From NCBI RefSeq assembly GCF_017357225.1, contig NZ_CP071604.1, positions 1,181,001 to 1,245,000 of the forward strand: DNA of 64,000 nucleotides, written 5' to 3'. The translations under genes and the position numbers were made by a program. This DNA is from Rhizobium binae. GTDB taxonomy: Bacteria; Pseudomonadota; Alphaproteobacteria; Rhizobiales; Rhizobiaceae. The notes under the pieces are model-generated. The model made no database searches and was not told the origin of the DNA. It worked only from the letters and a program-made list of their open reading frames with translations. Positions 16,708 through 24,875 of this stretch are shown here, piece after piece (the first letter of the stretch is position 1; the number at the start of each line of letters is the position of its first letter).

Positions 16708-18063
16708 ATGCCCAGAAATCCATCAACCGGCATCTATTCCAAGCCCGCCGGCACGACCCCTTCCGTCGGCCAGGTCATCGACCCGGCGCCATGGAACGCG
16801 CTGACCACCGATCTCGGCAACGAAATCACCAACTCGCTGCCGCGCGACGGCTCCGCACCGATGGCCGCGCCGCTCAAGGCCGCAGGCGGCACGGTGTCGG
16901 CGCCGGGCGTCGGCTTCGCCTCGAACCCGCAGAGCGGGATCTATCTCAAGGGCGGCGGAGTGCTGGGTTTCACCCAGAACGGCGTCGACATCACCTTCGA
17001 AAAGGCCTCGGTCTATGCGGCGAAGTCAGGCGATTACGCCGCGCTTGCGTCCGACGACAACGCCGTCCACCGCTTCACCGCGGCCGCTACGCTCAGCCTG
17101 ACAGCAGCGGCAACGCTCGGCGCAAACTGGCACTATTGCGTCATTGCCGATGGCGGCGACGTGACGATCGATCCGAACGGGTCGGAGACAATCGACGGCG
17201 CGGCGACACTTGTCGTCAAGGACGGCTACAGCGTCGAGATCATCTGTTCCGGCGCCGCCTTCTTCACCAACAAGCTCTTCGCCAGGATCCAGAGCAAAGC
17301 GGACAGCGCGGCTGTCGGGGATTTCGTCGTCGGGCTCGTCCTTTCCAATAACGGCGCCAACCCGACCACCCATGTCGATTTTTCCGCCGGCTCCGCCAGA
17401 TCGGGGGCAAGCTTCGTTTCGAGCGCAACGCCATTGACGAAGCGCGTGACGGGAACATTCGCGGCGGGAACGGGCGCCGGCGGCCTCGATGCCGGCGCCG
17501 TCGCTGCAAATGCGACATACTTCGCCTATGCCTTGCGCAAGGACGCCGACCTGTCTTTCGACGTGGTGCTCTCGACCTCGGCAACGATCGCCGGCGTCAC
17601 CACGACGCTGCTCACCGGCTATACCATCGTCAAATGCATCGGCGTGGTGCTGACGGATGCAAGTTCGTTTATCCGCCAGTTCGTCATGTATCCGCGTGAC
17701 GAATACACCTTCGTTACGCCGGCCAAGGACGCGATTAGCGCCGCTATCTCTACGACCTCGGCACTCCTGCCGCTGACAGTGCCGAATGGGGTGAAGGTCA
17801 AGGCGAAGCTGCGGTTTGAACTCACATCGAGCGCGACGACCAATGCTGCACTGATTCATGATCCGGCGCAGGGTATTCTCACTGCTGGCATCTCTGGTGA
17901 TGGCGGCAACTTAGGCGCCGTTCAGGTTGCAGGCAACTATGCCATAGGCAGCCAGGATGTTTGGACGAACACGAGCAAGCAAGTCAGGCAGGTCGCTGGG
18001 GCTGCCGGCAATATCTGGGTGTGGACCGATGGGTTTCATTTCCCATGCGGGAGGAACCCATAG
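16708..18063 (+). CDS. Tail fibre protein
   Basis: A 451-residue fibre. GGAGAA precedes ATG 16708. The N-terminal MPRNPSTGIYSKPAG to VIDPAPWNALTTDLGNEI is the usual virion-attachment start of alphaproteobacterial phage fibres. Then come repeated beta-structured stretches rich in Ala, Thr and Gly. The C-terminal region from about residue 400 (GDGGNLGAVQVAGNYAIGSQ) is probably the receptor-binding end. It precedes the surface-modification genes, as in many converting phages. Confidence 0.75.
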   Translation: MPRNPSTGIYSKPAGTTPSVGQVIDPAPWNALTTDLGNEITNSLPRDGSAPMAAPLKAAGGTVSAPGVGFASNPQSGIYLKGGGVLGFTQNGVDITFEKASVYAAKSGDYAALASDDNAVHRFTAAATLSLTAAATLGANWHYCVIADGGDVTIDPNGSETIDGAATLVVKDGYSVEIICSGAAFFTNKLFARIQSKADSAAVGDFVVGLVLSNNGANPTTHVDFSAGSARSGASFVSSATPLTKRVTGTFAAGTGAGGLDAGAVAANATYFAYALRKDADLSFDVVLSTSATIAGVTTTLLTGYTIVKCIGVVLTDASSFIRQFVMYPRDEYTFVTPAKDAISAAISTTSALLPLTVPNGVKVKAKLRFELTSSATTNAALIHDPAQGILTAGISGDGGNLGAVQVAGNYAIGSQDVWTNTSKQVRQVAGAAGNIWVWTDGFHFPCGRNP

Positions 18064-18193
18064 CACCGTTTGTTTCCCGATCAAGCGATGCTGCACAGGC
18101 GCATGCTCGCAAGCTTTTGGCGCGGATATACGCGGGCGATCTCTGGCAATAGACGACGTCGTGAGTTAATGACCTTCGGACTCGGAGGAAATC

Positions 18194-18751
18194 ATGGCAA
18201 CCGATAAAGCATCGTACCGGAATCGTGGAGGAATTCTTCAGCGTCTCGTTACCGCCTACAAGCGATTTCGCTACTTCAGCCGCGCCGGCTCGAACCTGGT
18301 TGTCAAGCGGAGCGCCGAGTTTCGCATGGTGAAGCACGCAGTTCTTGAGGTCGGCAGCAATGTCACGATTCAAGACTATTCATTCTTCCAACTCACGATG
18401 CCTGAGCCGAAGGTGTTTATTGGAAACAACACTGTTATCGGGCGCCGGAACATCATTACTGCCAAGAACCGCATCTCGATTGGCAACGATGTGCTCATCG
18501 GCTCAGATGTTCAGATCATCGATCACAGCCATGGCATGAGGCGAGACGCACTGATCAGGCTTCAGAAGGCTGAAATCGGCTTTGTCGAAATTGGCGATGA
18601 CGTCTGGATTGGTGCAGGTGCCAAAATATTGATGAACGTTACGGTTGGGAAGGGCGCCGTGATCGGAGCGAACTCCGTTGTCACGACCGATATTCCCGAC
18701 TACGGAATCGCTGTGGGCTCGCCGGCGAAAGTTGTTAAATACCGTGCTTAA
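18194..18751 (+). CDS. Left-handed beta-helix (hexapeptide) acetyltransferase
   Basis: A 185-residue O-acetyltransferase of the LbH/NodL-WbbJ type, expected to acetylate a sugar of lipopolysaccharide or capsule with acetyl-CoA. Hexapeptide repeats are visible (IGNNTVIGRRNIIT, IGNDVLIGSDVQI, IGDDVWIGAGAKIL, VGKGAVIGANSVV), with the catalytic histidine region IIDHSHGM and the closing GSPAKVVK. A ribosome binding site GGAGGA precedes ATG 18194. Base composition is lower in GC than the structural genes, suggesting separate acquisition. A decayed relative lies at 21655-21797. Confidence 0.8.
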   Translation: MATDKASYRNRGGILQRLVTAYKRFRYFSRAGSNLVVKRSAEFRMVKHAVLEVGSNVTIQDYSFFQLTMPEPKVFIGNNTVIGRRNIITAKNRISIGNDVLIGSDVQIIDHSHGMRRDALIRLQKAEIGFVEIGDDVWIGAGAKILMNVTVGKGAVIGANSVVTTDIPDYGIAVGSPAKVVKYRA

Positions 18752-18842
18752 TCAGCGGTGATATCTCGTGCCGTGGTGTTGGGGCCGTGCCAATTATTGG
18801 AGACTTCTCCAACGGTGAGCACCTGCGGGATCGTACCGAATG

Positions 18843-19841
18843 CTAGGCACGGTCGCCTATCGCGATCCGATCGCTTTCTTCTGAGACGCGTCTGGACCCT
18901 AACTGCTCCAGCTTTGCCTTAGCCCGGCGCGCGGCGGCATGGCACGGTTTCTCGATCCAACGATAGAACGGATAAACCAGCGCAAGTGAAAGGATGCAGA
19001 CGACGATTGGCGGCGTTACCAACCATTCAACAGCAGTCGCCGCGATGATGTGGACGAGATAAATTGAGAAGCAGGCGGCGCCTATGACTTCGAGCGTCTT
19101 TACGGGGCCTCGGTCTGCCGCATTCCTGATCTCGGCCATGATCCAGCAGCCCGCCAGCGCGGAAAATGGCGTCATGGTCAGGTAGAAGCCAACGGGTGTG
19201 TTCATCGTTGCCCAATAAAGGACGGACGCAATCGCCGCTGTGACAGCGCGCCAGAGCCACACATTGCCGGCGAGTTTCAGGCGGTCGAAATTTTCAGCGA
19301 GATAGCAGCCGATCAGCCAAGCGGGAAGGCCGACAATCCAGTTTAGCAGCGGCCCGTACGACTGGGCATTGCCGTATCGATCCGGGCCTACGCCGATCGC
19401 GACGCCATATGAGGCGATGACCGACGCAGCGATGATCAGCGGCCAACCGATGCGTCGAGCCGCCGGCAGGAACAGCGGATAAAGGCAATAGTAGACCGTC
19501 TCGCAGACGACCGACCATAGTATGAAGCCGTCGATGGGATTGTATGCCCTGATACCCAGTGCTTGCGCCATGAGGAATGCCACCGCGGACGGTGGCACGA
19601 TGCGAAGGAACCGGCCGGCGAGGAACGGGGCGGTTCGAAGCTCCTGCCGCCGGTATGGGTAATGAATGCAGAACCCTGAAATCACGAAGAAGGCGATAAC
19701 GGCGGGGTGCCCCGTGAAGATGTAACGCGAAACGCCAGGCATCGACGGCCCAAGCAAATGCGCAAACACAACAGACAGAGCAGCAACCGCTCTGACGGTA
19801 TCCAAGCCCGCGATTCTATTTGAATGTTGTGATGATCTCAT
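18843..19841 (-). CDS. Acyltransferase-3 family membrane O-acyltransferase (cassette copy 1 cargo)
   Basis: Integral membrane protein likely acylating a surface sugar. The start at ATG 19841 (MRSSQHSNRIAGLDTVRA) is chosen; an ATG 12 codons earlier (19877) is possible. The acyltransferase-3 signature is clear: GLDTVRAVAALSVVFAH, then FFVISGFCIHYPYRR, and about ten hydrophobic helices ending with FYRWIEKPCHAAARR. It lies opposite to the phage operon with its own leader. That leader is repeated upstream of the methyltransferase at 20560-21405. A likely role is lysogenic conversion that changes the receptor. Confidence 0.8.
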   Translation of the reverse strand: MRSSQHSNRIAGLDTVRAVAALSVVFAHLLGPSMPGVSRYIFTGHPAVIAFFVISGFCIHYPYRRQELRTAPFLAGRFLRIVPPSAVAFLMAQALGIRAYNPIDGFILWSVVCETVYYCLYPLFLPAARRIGWPLIIAASVIASYGVAIGVGPDRYGNAQSYGPLLNWIVGLPAWLIGCYLAENFDRLKLAGNVWLWRAVTAAIASVLYWATMNTPVGFYLTMTPFSALAGCWIMAEIRNAADRGPVKTLEVIGAACFSIYLVHIIAATAVEWLVTPPIVVCILSLALVYPFYRWIEKPCHAAARRAKAKLEQLGSRRVSEESDRIAIGDRA

Positions 19842-19913
19842 TTCGCTAACGTAACCGTTAAGCGAAAACTTTAGCAATAGGCAACTATTAGTGTACTTTG
19901 CGGTACCAATATT
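19798..19913. repeat. Leader/promoter region of the acyltransferase, copy 1 of a duplicated 116-bp segment
   Basis: Covers the first codons of the acyltransferase and its upstream DNA. It aligns without gaps in length to 21445-21560: shared blocks include aagcgaaaactttagcaata and cggtacc(a/g)atatt. Confidence 0.8.
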
Positions 19914-19965
19914 AAGCGCTGGCTAGGAAGTCAGTCCACGCACTCCCCACCTCGGAGCCCACCCC

Positions 19966-20220
19966 ATGCTCGTCCATAACTGGCGCGAGGTGCTTAAGCG
20001 CGCCTGGTCAATTCGACTGATGGCCCTCGCGCTCCTCTGCATCGTCCTCGAGCCCGTCATCAATTTCGTCGCCGGCACCTGGATACCTCGCAACGTCTAC
20101 ATGCAGCTCGCCATGTCGGTCATGACCGGCCTGCTCACCGCGGCGGCGATCGTCGCCCGCATCGTCTTCCAACAGCAAGTTTCAGGAGAACTGAATGGCA
20201 AACCGCCTTCAGAGGGGTAG
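19966..20220 (+). CDS. Holin (cassette copy 1, intact)
   Basis: An 84-residue membrane protein predicted to open the inner membrane at lysis. Two helices are visible: IRLMALALLCIVLEPVINFVAG and MQLAMSVMTGLLTAAAIVARIVF, with a charged end. It overlaps the first codons of the endolysin reading frame (ATG 20195), as small-genome lysis genes often do. A decayed second copy lies at 21798-21977. Because the endolysin next to it is broken, it must act with the endolysin at 21952 if lysis occurs. Confidence 0.7.
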   Translation: MLVHNWREVLKRAWSIRLMALALLCIVLEPVINFVAGTWIPRNVYMQLAMSVMTGLLTAAAIVARIVFQQQVSGELNGKPPSEG

Positions 20221-20510
20221 CGCTGCGGCTGCAATGGCCGTGGCGCTCGTCGGCAGCTTCGAAGGGCTGCGGCAGCACGCCTATCCGGATCCGGCCACAC
20301 AGGGGCGATTTGTTACGGCAGCACCAATGGGGTGAAGCCCGGGTATCGCAGGACGGTGGAGCAGTGCAAGGCGCTGCTGGCGTTGGAGCTTCAAGCCTAT
20401 GCGCGCGGCATCGAAAGCTGTGTGCGCGTGCCCTTGCCGGATGCGCGTTTCGTGGCGCTGACCTCGTTCGCCTACAATGTCGGCGTCAGGGTGGCCTGCG
20501 GAATATACAA
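20195..20510 (+). pseudogene. Endolysin pseudogene (cassette copy 1)
   Basis: Nearly identical to the intact endolysin at 21952 for about 300 bases. It lacks 10 bases near 20300 (after ggatccggccaca), which shifts the frame after codon about 36 and gives an early stop. It then loses all similarity after gtggcctgcgg at about 20505, so the 3' third is gone. Confidence 0.85.
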
Positions 20511-20559
20511 ATCCGGTCGGTGGAAAACCGCGCGAGTATTTCGTTTTTCACCTCACAGG

Positions 20560-21405
20560 CTAGAACGATACGCCAATGCCAGCTCCCGGGTACCAGTGAT
20601 CAAGCGGCTTTTCGGAGAAGAAGACGAACTTTCGGCCGCTCTCTCTTGAAAAACGGGAGAGGCTGTCGGTAACATGAGCATTGTCGCCCAAGATGATTGC
20701 TCCGATGGCAAGTTTTTTGGAAATCGTCTGATATTCTTGGTATTCGTACTCTCCACTATGGTCGGAATCATTGACGAACATGTCAATTGGTTCAGCGAAG
20801 GTCGTGAGCGACTGTATTGAGTCGCCATAGAGGATACGCCCCACGGTGGCGTATTCGCCCGTAAACAACGCACCCGCTTCCGGCCTGATTTCTGTTCCGT
20901 AGTAACGGCCGGGATGGCCCTCGGCGGCGTTTCGCAGCAAAGCACTCGCCAGCACACATGATCCAACCCCGTGATCGACCCCTGTTTCGATGAGAACTTT
21001 CGGCTTCTTCACGCGGGCAATGGCATACCAACCAAGGCGTCGACCATACTCGATCTCAATGTCATCGCCATAGCGGCTTTCCTTGAGGTGATTTTCAAGA
21101 TGCAGGCGCAGTGAGGCATCATTCTCCAGTTCGGACATGTAGCCGTCGATCACCTCATATGCTGCACCAGTGATGGTCGAAATGAGATGGATCAGGTGAT
21201 CCCGATTATCCGGAGTCAGCGCATAGTAGAAGTTGGAAACTTCCTTTTCCTTCCATGCCCAACTCCTCGCCGTCTGTACGGCTGGAAGTGTATACGACAG
21301 GGCGATAGCCTTTCGCTTTCCATGGTCTCGAATGATCCTCAGCCTCTTTTTCAATGGCTTGGGAAGAACCCGCAATACGGGCATCAGGAATGCTGGCACA
21401 GGCAT
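20560..21405 (-). CDS. Class I SAM-dependent methyltransferase (cassette copy 2 cargo)
   Basis: A 281-residue protein of the Methyltransf_24 type. ATG 21405 (MPVPAFLMPVLRV) with GGAG nine bases upstream is chosen. The SAM-binding core reads VLIETGVDHGVGSCVLASAL, then GRYYGTEIRPEAG and DMFVNDSDHSGEYEYQEYQ, followed by LAIGAIILGDNAHVTDS. Such enzymes often methylate sugars of surface polysaccharide. The open frame continues upstream for about 100 codons through a remnant of the acyltransferase start (NRIEGLDTV); there the matching start codon is ATA. It is a different cargo in the same position as the acyltransferase. Confidence 0.75.
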   Translation of the reverse strand: MPVPAFLMPVLRVLPKPLKKRLRIIRDHGKRKAIALSYTLPAVQTARSWAWKEKEVSNFYYALTPDNRDHLIHLISTITGAAYEVIDGYMSELENDASLRLHLENHLKESRYGDDIEIEYGRRLGWYAIARVKKPKVLIETGVDHGVGSCVLASALLRNAAEGHPGRYYGTEIRPEAGALFTGEYATVGRILYGDSIQSLTTFAEPIDMFVNDSDHSGEYEYQEYQTISKKLAIGAIILGDNAHVTDSLSRFSRESGRKFVFFSEKPLDHWYPGAGIGVSF

Positions 21406-21444
21406 TAATTTCGCTCCGGCATAAAAACTGCCCCCCGCTCCGAC

Positions 21445-21560
21445 AGTATCAAGGCCTTCGATTCTGTTTGAACACGGAAGTGATCGTATCTCGCGAAGTA
21501 ACCGAGAAGCGAAAACTTTAGCAATAGACAACCGTTGGCGTACCGATCGGTACCGATATT
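21445..21560. repeat. Leader region of the methyltransferase, copy 2 of the duplicated 116-bp segment
   Basis: Matches 19798-19913 at the same length. On the minus strand it still encodes SNRIEGLDTV in the place of the acyltransferase SNRIAGLDTV, showing that an acyltransferase start once lay here. Confidence 0.8.
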
Positions 21561-21654
21561 TTTGTAGCCGTCGACATCGAATCTCTGGAATCGCGACCTC
21601 GTCGCGGCTCCTCATAGAGTTGACGGCAACGGCGCTTAAGTCGAGCGAAGGCGG

Positions 21655-21797
21655 ACATCGGATTGTCGAAAATGGCGATGCCGTCTGGATCGGCGCAGGT
21701 GCCAAATGAGAGGGACCGGCGCCGTGATCGGCGCAAATCCCGTCGTCATGGCCGATATTCCCGGCTATCGGATCGCGGTTGGTTCGCCAGCGCTGAA
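21655..21797 (+). pseudogene. Remnant of a hexapeptide acetyltransferase
   Basis: Short blocks match the intact gene at 18194: gtctggatcggcgcaggtgc (encodes VWIGAG), then gtgatcggcgcaaatcccg and ccgatattcccggctatcgg, ending in ggttcgccagcg (GSPA). A deletion of about 25 bases and a stop (TGA at about 21707) break the frame. It is fused directly to the holin remnant. Confidence 0.8.
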
Positions 21798-21977
21798 GTA
21801 CGCCTGGAGCGTCCGTCTAATGGCGTTGGCGCTCATTTTCATCATCCTCGAGTCTACATCCAGCTCGCCATGTCGATCATGACCGGCCTGCTCACCGCGG
21901 CGGCGATCGTCGCCCGCCTCGTCTTTCAACAGCAAATCTCAGGAGAACTGAATGGCAAACCGCCTTCAGAAGGGTAG
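21798..21977 (+). pseudogene. Holin remnant (cassette copy 2)
   Basis: Starts as tacgcctggagcgtccgtc and matches the intact holin except that about 45 bases between the two membrane helices and the N-terminal 14 codons are missing, which shifts the frame. The second half still reads MSIMTGLLTAAAIVARLVFQ and could in principle start at its own ATG. Confidence 0.75.
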
Positions 21978-22416
21978 CGCTGCGGCTGCAATGGCCGTGG
22001 CGCTCGTCGGCAGCTTCGAGGGGTTGCGGCAGAATGCCTATCCCGATCCGGCCACCAAGGGGCCGCCCTGGACGATTTGTTACGGCAGCACCAATGGGGT
22101 GAAGCCCGGGGATCGCAGGACGGTGGAGCAGTGCAAGACGCTGCTGGCGCTGGAGCTTCAGGCCTATGCGCGCGGCATCGAAAGCTGTGTCCGCGTGCCC
22201 TTGCCGGATGCGCGTTTCGTGGCGCTGACCTCGTTTGCCTATAATGTCGGCGTCAGGGCGGCCTGCGGCTCGAGCGCGGTCAGGCTCATCAACCAGGGCA
22301 GGACGGCCGAGGGCTGCGAGGCGCTGCTCAAGTGGAACCGTGCGGCCGGCATCATCTTTCCCGGGCTGACGCGGCGCCGGCAGAAAGAGCGGCAATTCTG
22401 CCTGGAGGGCATCTGA
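21952..22416 (+). CDS. Endolysin, GH24 lysozyme with SAR-like N-terminus (intact copy)
   Basis: A 154-residue muramidase. AGGAG precedes ATG 21952. The catalytic glutamate is in GSFEGLRQNAYPD, with the following C and T of WTICYGSTNG completing the E-C/D-T pattern of phage lysozymes, and the conserved ALTSFAYNVGV. The N-terminal stretch SAAAAMAVALVGS is weakly hydrophobic, as in signal-arrest-release endolysins. It overlaps the i-spanin start by one base. This is the only complete endolysin of the two copies. Confidence 0.85.
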   Translation: MANRLQKGSAAAAMAVALVGSFEGLRQNAYPDPATKGPPWTICYGSTNGVKPGDRRTVEQCKTLLALELQAYARGIESCVRVPLPDARFVALTSFAYNVGVRAACGSSAVRLINQGRTAEGCEALLKWNRAAGIIFPGLTRRRQKERQFCLEGI

Positions 22417-22778
22417 TGTTCTCCCTGCTCGACACGCTCAAGATGGGCGCCGGCATCGCCGCCGGGTTGGTGCTCTATCACCTCTATGCCGTTTCGATCG
22501 GCTATCCCTCGGCGGCCCGGCAGGCGCGCGCCGGCTATGTGATGCTGGCCGAGAAGACAGCGGCCGAGGCGCGGGCGGCCGAGATGGAGCGCCAGCGCAA
22601 TGCGGCCTCGCTCGCCACCGAAGAGCACCGCAAGCGCCTTCTGGCCGCGGAGGTGGCCGAGCAGGCGGCCAGAGACACATTGGAAAACGAGATCCGATCC
22701 TATGAACTCGAGCTTTCGCGAGAGAACCGCGCTTGCGCTGTCACTGCTGCTGATCGTCAGTGGCTGCTCCGCCACTGA
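22416..22778 (+). CDS. Inner-membrane spanin (Rz-like)
   Basis: A 120-residue protein with one N-terminal membrane helix (MGAGIAAGLVLYHLYAVSI) and a long charged coiled coil (EKTAAEARAAEMERQRNAAS, RKRLLAAEVAEQAARDTLEN). Its position after the endolysin and the lipoprotein gene nested in its 3' end identify it as the i-spanin. ATG 22416 overlaps the endolysin stop TGA. Confidence 0.8.
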   Translation: MFSLLDTLKMGAGIAAGLVLYHLYAVSIGYPSAARQARAGYVMLAEKTAAEARAAEMERQRNAASLATEEHRKRLLAAEVAEQAARDTLENEIRSYELELSRENRACAVTAADRQWLLRH

Positions 22779-23010
22779 GCGCCTGAACCAGGCGGCGGTT
22801 GCCAAGGGGAGGGCGGCGGCCGGCCTCGTGCTGCCGCCGCTGCCCGACGATTTGAGACGGCAGGAAGCGCATGCGCCTGTCCTCGAAGGCGAGCCGCTGA
22901 TCGCAATCCTTGCCCGTGAGCGCCAGGCGCTCGACCGCGCCAATGCCCGCCAGGGGCGCACCGTCGAATTCTACGACGACCTCACCAGCCGATACGGAAG
23001 ACGCCGATGA
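22702..23010 (+). CDS. Outer-membrane spanin lipoprotein (Rz1-like)
   Basis: A 102-residue lipoprotein starting at ATG 22702 inside the i-spanin gene in another frame (77-base overlap). The signal peptide ends in the lipobox LLIVSGCS; the mature part has the Pro-rich LVLPPLPDDLRRQ typical of o-spanins. With the i-spanin it would join inner and outer membranes to finish lysis. Confidence 0.8.
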   Translation: MNSSFRERTALALSLLLIVSGCSATERLNQAAVAKGRAAAGLVLPPLPDDLRRQEAHAPVLEGEPLIAILARERQALDRANARQGRTVEFYDDLTSRYGRRR

Positions 23011-24863
23011 TGAACGCCATTTCGATTGCCCTTGCCAATCCGCTGCTGAAAGGTGGGGACGGCAGCGCCGGAGATCCCGACCGCTACATGTTCTTCGCCA
23101 CCCGCAACCGCATGCCGTCGGGCGCGATCGTCACCGCCGCCTCCGGCACGAACTATGTCTGCACCAAGATCGTCGTCAACACGCCGCAATATAAGACGCG
23201 GACCTTCCGCTTCCATCTCTCCGGCTTCGCCTCGACCGAGGGCGGAAATTCGCCGCAGGAAACCGTCGTTACCGGCGCGATCGGCACGCCGGGCAATTCG
23301 GTCATCGCCGATGCCATGTTCATCCGCGTCGCCGGCGTCTTCCACCAATGCAGCTTCGCCGGCTCGAACACCGTGACGGTCGCCGACCAGACGAACGGCG
23401 CCTGGACGGACGAACTGACCATTCCCGATGTCGCGCCGGAAAGCGAAATCGAAATTTGGCTGTTTTATCACACCGCCGTCGGCGACAAGATCTGGCCGGT
23501 CTACCGCATCCAGAAGCATCGCGGCGAACGCGTCTGGGGTGCCGGCGATCTCGATACGCTGCTTGCCTTCAAGGATAGCCCGCTCGCCGACAGCACCGCC
23601 GCCCTCGATACGAGCTATGGCCAGCAGGCGCAGCCGCAATATTGGGGCGCCGATTTCATGGTCGCCAAGGGCGATTGGGACGGAAGACCGGTCGCCCTCG
23701 GCTTCGTCGACAGCATCGGCGAGGCGCGCCAGGAATATTCTTCCGCCGCCGATGCCCGCGGCAATCTCGGCTGGTTGCGCCGCTGGCTCGACAAGGACGG
23801 CGGCACCGGGAGAATTCCGCATTGCCTGGTCGGCATGCCGGGCGCCGGATCGCTGCGCGAATACACCGGATCCGGGTCGTCCATCGCAACCCGGAGAAGG
23901 GATATCATTCGCGAGATCAAGGCGTTCAACGGCAACAAGCTGCCCTTCACCGTCATCGCCAACCAGATGGGGCAGAACGATACATCGACATCCTACAGCA
24001 CCTGGTTCAACAGCAATTACCGCGGCCTGGTCGGGCGACTGCGCACGGAATATGCGGGCGTCAGGTTCGTGGCCTTCCCGCCACTCGGCCGCACGACGAT
24101 CACGCGCAACGTTACGCTCACATCCGTTGGCACCGTCGCAACGGCGACCATCGCAAGCGGCCTCAACGGTCTTGTGACGGGGCAGACCGTCAGTATTTCA
24201 AACGCAACGCCGACGGCTTACAACGGGAACTATGTGATCACCGTCACCGGTGCCAATAGCTTCACCTACGAATTCTCAGGCGGCACGTCGCCGGCAACCG
24301 GATCCATTACCTGCAACGATCTCGGCTTGCGGGCCGAATATCAGGTCTATGGCGCCAACAACAGCTGGCCGGCGGACGGCACGGACGCTTCGGGCAAATG
24401 GCGGCTGCACGATGATATCATGGCGCAGACATCGGCCTGCTGCGATGCGGCGATCGATACCTACGGCGCCTGGGTGTCGCCGTCGAGGGGTGGCGTCTGG
24501 CCTGGCATGCTGGAGCTTCCGAGCACCATGTTGACCGCTCAGGCCGGAACGGATGGTGTGACCACCTACAATACGATCGTCGTCGCCGATGCCAGCCTCT
24601 TCAGGCCGGAGCAGACGCTGCATATATATTCGGGTCCGGAGGGCGTCGCTCGCCTCAGCACCCAGGTCGTCGGCAGCATCGCCGGCAACGTCATCACCTA
24701 TCAGGGGGCGAGCGCCGCCATCCTGCCGGTTGGCTCGGTGGTGCGGCCGGCGCCGTCGGTCGGAGAGCTTTCGCCGGTGTCCTTCATCCATCCGCAGGCG
24801 ATCATGATCGACCGCATCGCCGACGGCATTGCGCAATCCGAAAAGCTGAAATTCAATTCATGA
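23007..24863 (+). CDS. Tailspike-like protein with SGNH/GDSL-type esterase domain
   Basis: A 618-residue protein after the lysis genes. Residues about 225-350 carry an SGNH hydrolase pattern: GFVDSIGEARQ (candidate nucleophile Ser236), a later GMPGAG, and IANQMGQND (block III). A candidate histidine is in FIHPQ near residue 595. Between them, residues about 368-437, lies an Ig-like beta module (TIASGLNGLVTGQTVSISN, FTYEFSGG) that looks inserted. Virion-borne SGNH domains often deacetylate surface polysaccharide. ATG 23007 overlaps the spanin stop (ATGA). An ATG one codon later is possible. Confidence 0.6.
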   Translation: MMNAISIALANPLLKGGDGSAGDPDRYMFFATRNRMPSGAIVTAASGTNYVCTKIVVNTPQYKTRTFRFHLSGFASTEGGNSPQETVVTGAIGTPGNSVIADAMFIRVAGVFHQCSFAGSNTVTVADQTNGAWTDELTIPDVAPESEIEIWLFYHTAVGDKIWPVYRIQKHRGERVWGAGDLDTLLAFKDSPLADSTAALDTSYGQQAQPQYWGADFMVAKGDWDGRPVALGFVDSIGEARQEYSSAADARGNLGWLRRWLDKDGGTGRIPHCLVGMPGAGSLREYTGSGSSIATRRRDIIREIKAFNGNKLPFTVIANQMGQNDTSTSYSTWFNSNYRGLVGRLRTEYAGVRFVAFPPLGRTTITRNVTLTSVGTVATATIASGLNGLVTGQTVSISNATPTAYNGNYVITVTGANSFTYEFSGGTSPATGSITCNDLGLRAEYQVYGANNSWPADGTDASGKWRLHDDIMAQTSACCDAAIDTYGAWVSPSRGGVWPGMLELPSTMLTAQAGTDGVTTYNTIVVADASLFRPEQTLHIYSGPEGVARLSTQVVGSIAGNVITYQGASAAILPVGSVVRPAPSVGELSPVSFIHPQAIMIDRIADGIAQSEKLKFNS

Positions 24864-24875
24864 CAGGGTGCCGAT

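Noticed and set aside
18045..18152. 35-codon frame after the tail fibre (MREEPIAPFVSRSS)
   Set aside because: No ribosome binding site and overlaps the fibre's 3' end; too short to support without conservation data.
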